This document shows positions 7,380 to 15,356 of a stretch of 55,158 bases of DNA, piece after piece. The notes beneath the pieces were generated by a model that had not been told where the DNA came from, did no database searches, and saw only the letters and a program-made list of their open reading frames with translations. The translations under genes were made by a program, and so were the position numbers. Position 1 is the stretch's first letter. Every line of letters begins with the position of its first letter. Source of the DNA: JALCLA01 sp965653565 (GTDB lineage Bacteria > Pseudomonadota > Gammaproteobacteria > Xanthomonadales > Xanthomonadaceae); the NCBI GenBank assembly GCA_965653565.1, contig CBFHAI010000029.1:1-55158 (forward strand), written 5' to 3'.

Positions 7380-9539
7380 ATGGACGTTTCCCATTTGCTG
7401 GACGCACTCAACCCCGCGCAACGCGAGGCCGTTTCTGCCGAATCCGCGCATTATCTGGTGCTGGCCGGCGCCGGTTCGGGCAAGACGCGCGTGCTCGTGC
7501 ATCGCATCGCGTGGCTCACCGAAGTGCTCGGTGTACCGCCGCACGGCGTGCTCGCCGTCACCTTCACCAACAAGGCGGCGGGCGAGATGCGCCATCGCTG
7601 CGAGCAGATGATGCGCACCGGCACGCGCGGCATGTGGGTCGGCACCTTCCACGGCATCGCGCATCGTTTGCTGCGCATGCACTGGATGGAAGCCGAGCTG
7701 CCGGAAACTTTTCAGGTACTCGATTCGGACGATCAGTTGCGCATGATCAAGCGCGTCGTCGCCGACCTCGGGCTCGACGAAACGCGCTATCCGCCGCGCC
7801 AGGCCGCGTGGTTCATCAACGCGGCGAAAGACGAGGGCAAGCGGCCGCAGCATATCCAGGGCGGCGAACTGTTTCTCGACACGATGCTGCGCATCTACAC
7901 CGCCTACGAGGCCGTTTGCCGTCGTTCCGGACTGGTCGATTTCGCCGAGCTGCTGCTGCGTTCGCACGAGGTGCTGCGCGACAACGCCGGGCTGCTCGAA
8001 CACTATCGCCATCGTTTCGGGCATCTGCTGGTCGACGAATTCCAGGACACCAACGCGATCCAGTACGCCTTCGTGCGGCTGCTCGCCGGCGACACCGGCA
8101 AGGTGTTCGTGGTCGGCGACGACGATCAGGCGATCTACGGCTGGCGCGGCGCGAAAGTCGAGAATGTGCAGCATTTCCTGCGCGATTTTCCCGGCGCCAA
8201 GACGATCCGTCTGGAACAGAACTATCGCTCGACCTCGAATATCCTCACCGCCGCCAACGCGGTGATCGCGAACAATCCCGATCGCCTCGGCAAGAAATTG
8301 TGGACCGAAGGCGAAGACGGCGAACCGATCGATCTGTTCGCTGCCTACAACGAAATCGACGAAGCGCGCTTCGTGGTCGAGCGCATCGGGCGCTGGGTCG
8401 CCGGTGGAGGGCGCGCGCTCGACTGCGCGATTCTTTATCGATCGAATGCACAATCGCGCGCTTTCGAAGAGGCCCTGATGCAGGCGTCGATGCCGTACCG
8501 CGTGTACGGCGGGCTGCGATTCTTCGAGCGCGCCGAAATCAAGGACACGCTGGCCTATCTGCGCTTGATTTCGAACCGCGCCGACGATGCCGCGTTCGAG
8601 CGCGCGGTGAATACTCCGGCGCGCGGCATCGGCGATCGCACGCTCGAACAGGTGCGGGTGCGGGCGCGCGAGAGCAATGCGCCGTTGTGGGAAGCGGTGC
8701 TGATGGAAATCGGCGAAGGCTCGCTGGCCGGACGCGCCAAGAATGCGTTGCGCGGCTTCATCGAATTGATCGAGCAGCTGGCCGGCGAAGTGCGCGATAC
8801 GCCGTTGGCCGAACAGATCGAACATGTGCTTCAACGTTCGGGCTTGCGCACGCATTACGCGGCGGAATCGCGCGGGTTGATGGATTCGCGCACCGAGAAT
8901 CTCGATGAGCTGGTGACCGTGGCGAGCCGTTTCGAACGCAGCGATCTGGATCAGGAAATGCCGGAGCTAGTCGCATTCCTTGCCTACGCGTCGCTGGAAG
9001 CCGGCGAAGGCCAGGCCGAAGCCTGGGAAGACGCGGTGCAGATGATGACGTTGCATTCGGCGAAGGGTCTGGAGTTTCCGCTGGTGTTTCTGGCCGGCCT
9101 GGAAGAAGGATTGTTTCCGAGCCAGCGCTCGATGAACGAGTCGGGACGGTTGGAGGAAGAGCGTCGTCTGGCCTACGTCGGCATCACGCGCGCGCGCCAG
9201 CGGCTGGTGCTGACGTATGCCGAATCGCGCCGCATCCACGGCACCGATACGCTCGGCGCGCCGTCGCGATTCCTGCGCGAGATTCCGTCCGCCGTGTTGC
9301 AGGAAGTGCGGCCGCGGGTGCAGGTGTCGCGGCCCAGTTACGGTGGCAGTGGGCGCTTCGTCGATCCCACGCCGAGCAATGCGCTCAAGCTCGGCCAGCG
9401 CGTGCGGCATTCGCAGTTTGGCGAAGGCGTGGTGGTGGACAGCGAAGGTGCCGGCGCGCATGCGCGGGTGCAGGTGAATTTCGAGGATGTCGGCAGCAAG
9501 TGGCTGGTGTTGAGCTACGCCAATCTGCAGCTGATCTGA
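7380..9539 (+). CDS. uvrD: DNA helicase II (UvrD), SF1 3'-5' helicase
   Basis: This 719-residue protein has nearly the length of E. coli UvrD (720). In order: Q-motif region LNPAQREAV; Walker A AGAGSGKTR at about residues 30-38; motif Ia TFTNKAAGEM; Walker B VDEFQDTN at about 218; motif III GDDDQAIYGWRGA; motif IV LEQNYRST; motif V LHSAKGLEFP; motif VI YVGITRAR; and a C-terminal tudor-like tail (GQRVRHSQFGEG...) that binds RNA polymerase in UvrD/PcrA. It unwinds DNA in nucleotide excision repair and mismatch repair. It appears to be leaderless. I saw no convincing LexA operator in the 147-base divergent spacer. Confidence 0.95.
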   Translation: MDVSHLLDALNPAQREAVSAESAHYLVLAGAGSGKTRVLVHRIAWLTEVLGVPPHGVLAVTFTNKAAGEMRHRCEQMMRTGTRGMWVGTFHGIAHRLLRMHWMEAELPETFQVLDSDDQLRMIKRVVADLGLDETRYPPRQAAWFINAAKDEGKRPQHIQGGELFLDTMLRIYTAYEAVCRRSGLVDFAELLLRSHEVLRDNAGLLEHYRHRFGHLLVDEFQDTNAIQYAFVRLLAGDTGKVFVVGDDDQAIYGWRGAKVENVQHFLRDFPGAKTIRLEQNYRSTSNILTAANAVIANNPDRLGKKLWTEGEDGEPIDLFAAYNEIDEARFVVERIGRWVAGGGRALDCAILYRSNAQSRAFEEALMQASMPYRVYGGLRFFERAEIKDTLAYLRLISNRADDAAFERAVNTPARGIGDRTLEQVRVRARESNAPLWEAVLMEIGEGSLAGRAKNALRGFIELIEQLAGEVRDTPLAEQIEHVLQRSGLRTHYAAESRGLMDSRTENLDELVTVASRFERSDLDQEMPELVAFLAYASLEAGEGQAEAWEDAVQMMTLHSAKGLEFPLVFLAGLEEGLFPSQRSMNESGRLEEERRLAYVGITRARQRLVLTYAESRRIHGTDTLGAPSRFLREIPSAVLQEVRPRVQVSRPSYGGSGRFVDPTPSNALKLGQRVRHSQFGEGVVVDSEGAGAHARVQVNFEDVGSKWLVLSYANLQLI

Positions 9540-9681
9540 TCCGCGCAGATCGTACGGTGGGCGGGACGCGATCGGCCCACGATTGTTGCGCGAAAGCGAA
9601 CGAAGCGTTCCGCGGCGAGGGGATACCCGTTGCGCCGTCGCGGCCCTATAAAGGCGTCGTCCCGCTATTCGGAGCGATTCC

Positions 9682-10539
9682 ATGACCAATCAAATCACCC
9701 AGCCGCGCGCGGTCGCCAGAACGCTCGCCGGCATGCCCGCCAGCGATGGCGCTGGCGTCAAGCTCACGCGCGTCATCGGGCAGCCGTCGCTCGATCGGCT
9801 CGATCCGTTCCTGCTGCTCGATGAATTTCGCTCGGACGAACCGGGCGATTATCTGTCGGGCTTCCCCGACCATCCGCATCGCGGCTTCGAAACCGTCACC
9901 TACATGCTGGCCGGCCGCATGCGGCATCGCGACAGCGCCGGCAATTCCGGGCTGCTGACGCCCGGCAGCGTGCAGTGGATGACCGCCGGCCGCGGCCTGG
10001 TGCATTCGGAAATGCCCGAGCAGGAAAACGGGTTGATGTGGGGCTTCCAGCTCTGGGTCAACCTGCCGGCGAAAGACAAGATGACGGCGCCGCGTTATCA
10101 GGACATCGCGCCCGAACGCATTCCCGAAGTCGCGCTCGAGGGCGGCGGCAAGGTGCGCGTGATCGCAGGTTCGCTCGGCGATGTGCGTGGGCCGGTGCAG
10201 GCCGAAGCGACGGCGCCGTTGTATCTGGACATCGAGTTGCCGGCGAATGCGCAGTTCGAGACGGCGGTGCCGGACGGGCATCACGCGTTCGTCTATCCGT
10301 TCGTCGGTGATGCATCGGTAATCGGACATGGGCGCGAAACCGCTTTGACGCGCGGCACCCTCGGTGTGCTGGCCGAAGGCGATGGCGTGACGATCCGTGC
10401 CGGCGCCAGCGGTGCGCGGGTGTTGCTGGTGGCGGGGCGTCCGTTGCGCGAGCCTGTGGCGCGCTACGGTCCGTTCGTGATGAACACGCAGGACGAAATC
10501 CGTCAGGCGTTCACCGACTTCCAGTCCGGCAAGTTCTGA
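9682..10539 (+). CDS. Pirin family protein
   Basis: This 285-residue bicupin protein carries the pirin signature: HPHRGFETVTYMLAG at about residues 73-87 supplies two metal-binding histidines, and GRGLVHSEMP at about 110 supplies the next His and Glu. The C-terminal cupin has RVIAGSLGDVRGP. Bacterial pirins are Fe-binding; some act as quercetin 2,3-dioxygenases and others regulate metabolic enzymes, so the activity here is open. The gene stands alone, 142 bases after uvrD, and ends at a strong bidirectional terminator shared with the convergent kinase gene. A GGAG-like site (CGGAGCG) precedes the start. Confidence 0.92.
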   Translation: MTNQITQPRAVARTLAGMPASDGAGVKLTRVIGQPSLDRLDPFLLLDEFRSDEPGDYLSGFPDHPHRGFETVTYMLAGRMRHRDSAGNSGLLTPGSVQWMTAGRGLVHSEMPEQENGLMWGFQLWVNLPAKDKMTAPRYQDIAPERIPEVALEGGGKVRVIAGSLGDVRGPVQAEATAPLYLDIELPANAQFETAVPDGHHAFVYPFVGDASVIGHGRETALTRGTLGVLAEGDGVTIRAGASGARVLLVAGRPLREPVARYGPFVMNTQDEIRQAFTDFQSGKF

Positions 10540-10580
10540 TCCGTTCGAGTCCGACGCAATTAAAATTCCGCGCAAAGAAA

Positions 10581-10606
10581 AAGGGCCGCATTCGCATGCG
10601 GCCCTT
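10581..10606. terminator. Bidirectional intrinsic terminator between pirin and kinase genes
   Basis: An 11-bp perfect stem (AAGGGCCGCAT / ATGCGGCCCTT) with a TCGC tetraloop is flanked by A-rich sequence on the left and T-rich sequence (CTTTATTT) on the right. It can therefore stop transcription from both convergent genes, 41 bases after the pirin stop and 26 bases after the kinase stop. Confidence 0.9.
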
Positions 10607-10632
10607 CTTTATTTGCGAATTGGATCAGCGAA

Positions 10633-12621
10633 TCAACCGCGACCGCGACGATACGGTGTCAGTTCGCCCAGCAGGCGATCCAGGCGCGGCGCAAGCACTT
10701 CTTCGGCCTGCGTATTGGCGTTGAGCGTGGTGAAGTCGATCTTCTCGCGGAAGCCGGCGCCGAGCGCGCGCTTGTCGGCGATCAGGTACGAACGCACGCC
10801 AAGATAGGCGCTGAACAACTCGGACGACTGGCCGTAATAGTTCAGCGTCTGCGACCCGATTTCCTCGGCCTTCACCACGACGGCGACGGTGGCGTCGCCG
10901 CGCAGCGACTGCAGGATGCCCGGCAGATCGCGACGGCCTTCGATATCGCCGATCACGCTGCTGTCGACCACGTCGAAACCGGCATCCATCAGGCGCTCTT
11001 CGATGCGCTGGCGGGCCGGGCCGGTGATCGCGCTGTCGCCGATCGCGATGACGACGATGCGCGGCGTGCGCGGCGCGGCCACGTCACGCGGCGGTGTGTT
11101 GGTCGCCACGTCGCGGCGATCGGCACGCGCAGCCATCAGGCGCTTGAGTGCCGGGCTGTTGCTGGCGGGCGGATCGTTCGATGCGATGGCGGGGCTAACC
11201 GGCACCGTGTCGACGGCGGGCGAAGTCGGCGCTTCGACCGCGACCGCGGGCGGTGCCGGCGTGGCGTTGGCGGCCGTGCTGACTTCGGGCGCGGGGATCG
11301 GCGGCGGCGTGGCGATCGGAGCGGTGGTGCTGGCCGGCGTGGCCGCGTCGCTCGCCACCAGCGTGGCCGCTTGCGTCGTTCCCACCGGATTGCTGGCAGC
11401 ACCGGCGGCGACGCCTTGTTCGTAAGCCTTGTCGCCACTGAAGCCGGCGCTGAAACCCGCGACGAACGCGCCGAGCGGCGCGCGGAACGCGTACGCGCCG
11501 CCGGCAAGGCACAGCACCAGCAAGGCGGCGATCGCGAGCGGCAGCGCCGAACCGGATTTCCTGTCTTGGCGCTCGAGCACCGACGGACGCGCCGGCGGCG
11601 TCGGCGGCACCGGGTTGCGCGACGCGCTCGGCGAGGTGGCGGCGTTCGCCAGCGGCGCCGGCGTCGCGGCGCGGCCGACCATCGGCGGCGGCGTGGGCAC
11701 GCGCTGTTGCGGCGCCGAGGCCGGCGTCGGCGCGCCGATCATCGTGGCGTCGTTCGCGGCCGGCTTGCTGACCGCCAACTTCACCGTACCGCCCTTGGCG
11801 ACCAGCGGATGCGCTTCGAGCGCGGCCGCCAGATCGTGGCAGCTCTGGAAACGATCCTGCGGTTCCTTCGCGACCATGCGCGTGAGGATCGCGGCGGTCT
11901 GCGGATCGACTTCGGCATTCAAGGCGCGGATGTCGGGAATCTCGGCCTTCACCACTTCGAGCATCAGGCCGAGCGGGCTTTCGTCGGTGAACGGCGTCTT
12001 GCCGCTCAGCATTTCGAACAGCACGATGCCCAGCGAGAAGATGTCCGAGCGCTGGTCGACGACTTTGCCCAGGCACACTTCCGGCGAGAGATAACCGGGC
12101 GTGCCGACGAATTCGCCGGTCGAGGTGAGTTTCTTGGAGATGTCCTGCGTGGCGAGCGCGATGCCGAAGTCGGCGATCTTCACCTGGCCGCGATGCGTGA
12201 GCATCAGGTTGCCGGGCTTGATGTCGCGATGGATCACGCCCTTGTCATGCGCGGTGGCCAGGCCCGACGCGGTCTGGTGCATGATCTTGAGCGCGTTCTC
12301 GACCGAGAGCTTGCCTTCGCGCTTGAGCAGGCCCGACAGCGAATCACCGTCGATGAATTCCATCGCGAAGAACGGCTGTTGCGTGGCCTCGTCGGTCCCG
12401 ATGAAATAGACCTGGATGATGTGCGGATCCGACAGCGCCGCCATCGAGCGCGCTTCGCGCAGGAAACGTTCGACCAGGTTCGGATCGTGCGCCAGCGACG
12501 GCGAGAGCTCCTTGATCGCGACATGGCGGCCGAGCGCCGGTTCGTAGCCTTTGTAGACCACGCCCATGCCGCCGCGGCCGAGTTCGGACACGATTTCGTA
12601 GTGACCCAGATGGGTTTTCAT
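10633..12621 (-). CDS. Transmembrane Hanks-type Ser/Thr protein kinase with a CsgG/LpoB-like C-terminal domain candidate
   Basis: This 662-residue protein has an N-terminal kinase domain (about 1-270): glycine loop LGRGGMGVVYKG, catalytic lysine in VAIKEL, HRDIKPGN at about 128, DFG at about 147, and GTPGYLSPE with an extra TSTGEFV activation segment. A Pro/Ala-rich linker (270-350) leads to one membrane helix at about 355-377, a second Pro/Ala/Thr-rich linker, and a C-terminal domain of about 130 residues (from RIVVIAIGDSAI). The last domain alternates beta strands and helices like the CsgG/LpoB lipoprotein fold, but this is a visual guess. There are no PASTA repeats. The start at 12621 has GGGAGG five bases upstream, whereas the in-frame ATG at 12660 has none. 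The kinase is probably a membrane sensor. Confidence 0.88.
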   Translation of the reverse strand: MKTHLGHYEIVSELGRGGMGVVYKGYEPALGRHVAIKELSPSLAHDPNLVERFLREARSMAALSDPHIIQVYFIGTDEATQQPFFAMEFIDGDSLSGLLKREGKLSVENALKIMHQTASGLATAHDKGVIHRDIKPGNLMLTHRGQVKIADFGIALATQDISKKLTSTGEFVGTPGYLSPEVCLGKVVDQRSDIFSLGIVLFEMLSGKTPFTDESPLGLMLEVVKAEIPDIRALNAEVDPQTAAILTRMVAKEPQDRFQSCHDLAAALEAHPLVAKGGTVKLAVSKPAANDATMIGAPTPASAPQQRVPTPPPMVGRAATPAPLANAATSPSASRNPVPPTPPARPSVLERQDRKSGSALPLAIAALLVLCLAGGAYAFRAPLGAFVAGFSAGFSGDKAYEQGVAAGAASNPVGTTQAATLVASDAATPASTTAPIATPPPIPAPEVSTAANATPAPPAVAVEAPTSPAVDTVPVSPAIASNDPPASNSPALKRLMAARADRRDVATNTPPRDVAAPRTPRIVVIAIGDSAITGPARQRIEERLMDAGFDVVDSSVIGDIEGRRDLPGILQSLRGDATVAVVVKAEEIGSQTLNYYGQSSELFSAYLGVRSYLIADKRALGAGFREKIDFTTLNANTQAEEVLAPRLDRLLGELTPYRRGRG

Positions 12622-12676
12622 GGTCGCCTCCCGCGGCGACGGGGTATTCGAGGAGGTCATCGTAGCACTCGTTATA
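12622..12676 (-). promoter_or_regulatory. Kinase promoter -10 candidate and ribosome site
   Basis: On the minus strand TATAAC (12676-12671) is a good -10 candidate and would start transcription near 12664. GGGAGG (12632-12627) lies five bases before ATG 12621. A start near 12664 leaves only about four bases before the alternative ATG at 12660, which supports the shorter protein. Confidence 0.45.
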
Positions 12677-12830
12677 AAACCCGACGCCGCGGAATGCGGT
12701 TTGGGGTGCGAGGGTTACGGCGGCCGGCGCGGCAGCAGGTCAAACCGGACACAAGAATATTCAGCCGGCGTTGTGAGCGCTGCAGCTGGCTAAACTCGGG
12801 ACCGTGGCTTTGTCGTGACAGGAGCGGCGG

Positions 12831-13919
12831 ATGAAACGCAGGGAGTGGTTGCAGGGTGCCGGTGCGGTCGCGTTCGCTTCGGGGCTGACGGCGTGCGGAG
12901 CCGACAAAGACGCCGAGGCGGATCGACCTGCCGGGCTCACTTGGAAACTGGCGACCGCCTGGCCTGCCGACTTTCCCGGGCTCAGCGCCGGCGCCGTCTC
13001 GCTGGCGCAATCGATCACGCGCGCCAGCGGCGGGCGTCTCACCGTGAAAGTGTTCGCCGCCAACGAACTGGTGCCGGCATTCGACGTGTTCGACGCCGTC
13101 GGCCGCGGCACCGCAGAAATGGGTCATTCGGCCGCGTACTACTGGAAGGCGCGGAGTGAAGCGGCGCCGTTCTTCTGCGCGGTGCCGTTCGGCCTGAATG
13201 CGCAGGAGATGAATGCCTGGCTGCAAACCGGCGGCGGCATCGAGTTGTGGCGCGAGTTGTATGCGCCGTTCAACCTCGTGCCGTTCGCTGCGGGCAATAC
13301 GGGCATGCAGATGGCCGGTTGGTTCAATCGCGAAATCCGCTCGCTCGAGGATCTCGTCGGTCTGAAGATGCGCATCCCCGGTCTTGGCGGCGAGGTGATG
13401 GCGCGGCTGGGCGTCACCACGGTGAATCTGCCGGGCGCCGAACTCGTCGATGCGCTCAAGTCCGGCAAACTCGATGCCACCGAATGGTTGGGCCCGTACA
13501 ACGATCTCGCGTTCGGCCTGCACCGCGTGACGAAGCACTGCTACTACCCGGGCTGGCAGGAACCGGGCTCCACGATCGAATGCATGGTCAACAAACCGGC
13601 CTTCGACGCGCTCGCGGACGATCTCAAGGCGATCGTCGAGACGTGCTGCCGCGCCGCCAACGACGCCATGCTCGCCGGCTACACCGCGCGCAATCAGCAG
13701 GCGCTGGAAGAACTGCGCAGCGTGCACAAAGTGGACTTCCGGCCGCTGCCGCGCGACGTGCTCGTCGCCTTGCGCCGCGCCACCGACGACGTGCTGGAAG
13801 CGGCCGCGGCGAAGGATCCGTTCACGCGCCGCGTCTACGACTCGGCGAAAGCCTTTCAGACCCGCGCCGCCGCCTGGCATCGAGTTTCCGACGAAGCCTT
13901 CTATCCCGCGCGCCGCTGA
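12831..13919 (+). CDS. TRAP-type substrate-binding lipoprotein, Tat-exported candidate, no permease nearby
   Basis: This 362-residue protein belongs to the DctP/TakP-like periplasmic binding proteins of TRAP transporters (mannitol/chloroaromatic or 2-oxo-acid type). The N-terminus has RREWLQ, resembling a twin-arginine motif, and a lipobox-like LTAC at about residues 18-21, so the mature protein may be a lipoprotein. Typical segments are WKLATAWP, LGGEVMARLG, ATEWLGPYNDLAFGLH and YYPGWQEPGS. TRAP systems need DctQ and DctM membrane subunits, and neither is in the window; a dihaem cytochrome c gene follows after 64 bases instead. GGAG precedes ATG 12831. The ligand is unknown. Confidence 0.88.
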   Translation: MKRREWLQGAGAVAFASGLTACGADKDAEADRPAGLTWKLATAWPADFPGLSAGAVSLAQSITRASGGRLTVKVFAANELVPAFDVFDAVGRGTAEMGHSAAYYWKARSEAAPFFCAVPFGLNAQEMNAWLQTGGGIELWRELYAPFNLVPFAAGNTGMQMAGWFNREIRSLEDLVGLKMRIPGLGGEVMARLGVTTVNLPGAELVDALKSGKLDATEWLGPYNDLAFGLHRVTKHCYYPGWQEPGSTIECMVNKPAFDALADDLKAIVETCCRAANDAMLAGYTARNQQALEELRSVHKVDFRPLPRDVLVALRRATDDVLEAAAAKDPFTRRVYDSAKAFQTRAAAWHRVSDEAFYPARR

Positions 13920-13983
13920 CACGAGTCCGCACCGCGTTGCGTCACAGACGCGCGGACGATAGGCGTCCGGACGAGGTAGCAAG

Positions 13984-14868
13984 ATGCGCAGGTTGGCGAA
14001 ATGGGTGGGCAGTCTGGTGCTGCTGCTGGTGCTGGCGGCGAGTGCGGTTTTCGCCGCGGCGTGGTTCAACAGCGAGCAGGCTTTGGGCAAACGCTACGCG
14101 GTGATCGATCCGCCGCTGACGATCCCCGACGATGCCGCCAGCCTCGCGCACGGCAAGCATCTGTTCGAAACGCGCGGCTGCAGCGACTGCCACGCCGAGG
14201 ACGGCGCCGGGCGATTGGTGATGGATGTGGGCCCGTTGATCCGCGTGGTCGCGCCCAACATCACGCCGCCGGCGCTCGACGCACACGGCTACGATGCCGA
14301 CAAGATCGCGCGCGCCATACGTCACGGCATCCGCGCCGACGACACGCCGCTGGTCTTCATGCCTGCGGCCGACTGGCGCGACTTGAGCGACACCGACACC
14401 GCCGCGCTGGTCGCCTACCTGCAGTCCTTGCCGCCTTCCGCCAACGATCCGGGCAAACTCGAAGTGCGCCCGCTGGCCCGCGTGCTGCATCTGGCCGGCA
14501 AGTTCCCGCTCACGCCGGCCGAATCGCTCGATCACACGCCGCGCACGCGTGTCGCGCCGCCGGCCGAGCCGACGGTCGAATTCGGCGGCTATGTGGCGCA
14601 GGCCTGCCAGGGTTGTCACGGCGCCGATTACGCCGGCCGCGGGCCGATCGCACCGGGCACGCCGCCGGTGGCGAACCTCACGCCGACCGGGCTGGGCGAG
14701 TGGACCGAAGCGGATTTCTTCCGCGCCCTGCGCGAAGGCAAGCGTCCGGATGGTTCGAGCATCGATCCGTTCATGCCGTGGCAGATGCTCGCCCGCCTCA
14801 CCGACACCGAAATCCGGGCCTTGTGGCTCTACCTGCGTTCGCTGCCGGCCACCCCGTCGCGCGCGTGA
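13984..14868 (+). CDS. Dihaem c-type cytochrome, membrane-anchored or exported
   Basis: This 294-residue protein begins with a hydrophobic segment (residues 8-28) that serves as signal or anchor. Two haem c attachment sites are visible: CSDCH at about residues 69-73 and CQGCH at about 209-213. Probable distal methionine ligands lie in segments such as LVFMPAADWRDLSD and DPFMPWQMLARL. Two cytochrome c domains in tandem are common in electron-transfer subunits of periplasmic dehydrogenases. It follows the TRAP binding protein on the same strand, and co-transcription is possible. Its redox partner cannot be identified from the window. Confidence 0.88.
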   Translation: MRRLAKWVGSLVLLLVLAASAVFAAAWFNSEQALGKRYAVIDPPLTIPDDAASLAHGKHLFETRGCSDCHAEDGAGRLVMDVGPLIRVVAPNITPPALDAHGYDADKIARAIRHGIRADDTPLVFMPAADWRDLSDTDTAALVAYLQSLPPSANDPGKLEVRPLARVLHLAGKFPLTPAESLDHTPRTRVAPPAEPTVEFGGYVAQACQGCHGADYAGRGPIAPGTPPVANLTPTGLGEWTEADFFRALREGKRPDGSSIDPFMPWQMLARLTDTEIRALWLYLRSLPATPSRA

Positions 14869-14887
14869 TCGGCGCGCGACGAAGGTT

Positions 14888-15283
14888 TCAGTTCCACTCG
14901 TACAAGGTCCAATAGACCGGACGGACCGGACCTTCGCCGTCCTGGCTATCGAGCCTGCCGTCGCCGTTGGTGTCGAGCAGGGTGTAGGGCACGCCGCGCT
15001 CGGGGCGCACCTTCACCATGTAGATATGGCCGTTCAAGCGATATTCCTCGACCACATCGCCGCTCGAATCGGTGCGGATCGACACGGCAGGCTCGGCCTC
15101 CGGCGGCGGCGGTTCGAGGATCTTTTCCGGCACCGGAACATCGCCATCGGCAGCTTCGCGATCGTCGAGCAGGGTTTCGTCGACGGTCGCTTCGCTCGGC
15201 GTCTGCGCCGGCGGTTCGGCGGGAGTCTGCGCCTGGGCTGCGACCGGTGCGCCAAGGATCAGACCGATCAGCAAAGTACGCAT
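14888..15283 (-). CDS. DUF2782 family exported protein
   Basis: This 131-residue protein has a signal peptide (MRTLLIGLILGAPVAAQA), an acidic Pro/Glu-rich linker (PEKILEPPPPEAEP) and a small C-terminal domain containing VEEYRLNGHIYMVKVRP, then VPYTLLDTNGDGRLD. DUF2782 proteins commonly lie next to polA in Pseudomonadales and Xanthomonadales, as here, where the two genes diverge. I chose the start at 15283 because TGGAGG lies about nine bases upstream and the signal peptide begins there; the frame extends to 15358 without such support. The DTNGDGRLD stretch resembles a calcium-binding loop, but the function is unknown. Confidence 0.82.
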   Translation of the reverse strand: MRTLLIGLILGAPVAAQAQTPAEPPAQTPSEATVDETLLDDREAADGDVPVPEKILEPPPPEAEPAVSIRTDSSGDVVEEYRLNGHIYMVKVRPERGVPYTLLDTNGDGRLDSQDGEGPVRPVYWTLYEWN

Positions 15284-15343
15284 GACGACGTCCTCCAGGT
15301 GCGCCCAAACGGCAGGACGAGGATAGCGCGAGCGCCGCGGCAT

Positions 15344-15349
15344 TAGAAT
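15344..15349 (+). promoter_or_regulatory. Candidate -10 element of polA, leaderless arrangement
   Basis: TAGAAT lies seven bases before ATG 15357. The predicted +1 falls at the start codon, and there is no ribosome site between. The same layout is seen at uvrD. Confidence 0.5.
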
Positions 15350-15356
15350 GCGCGGC

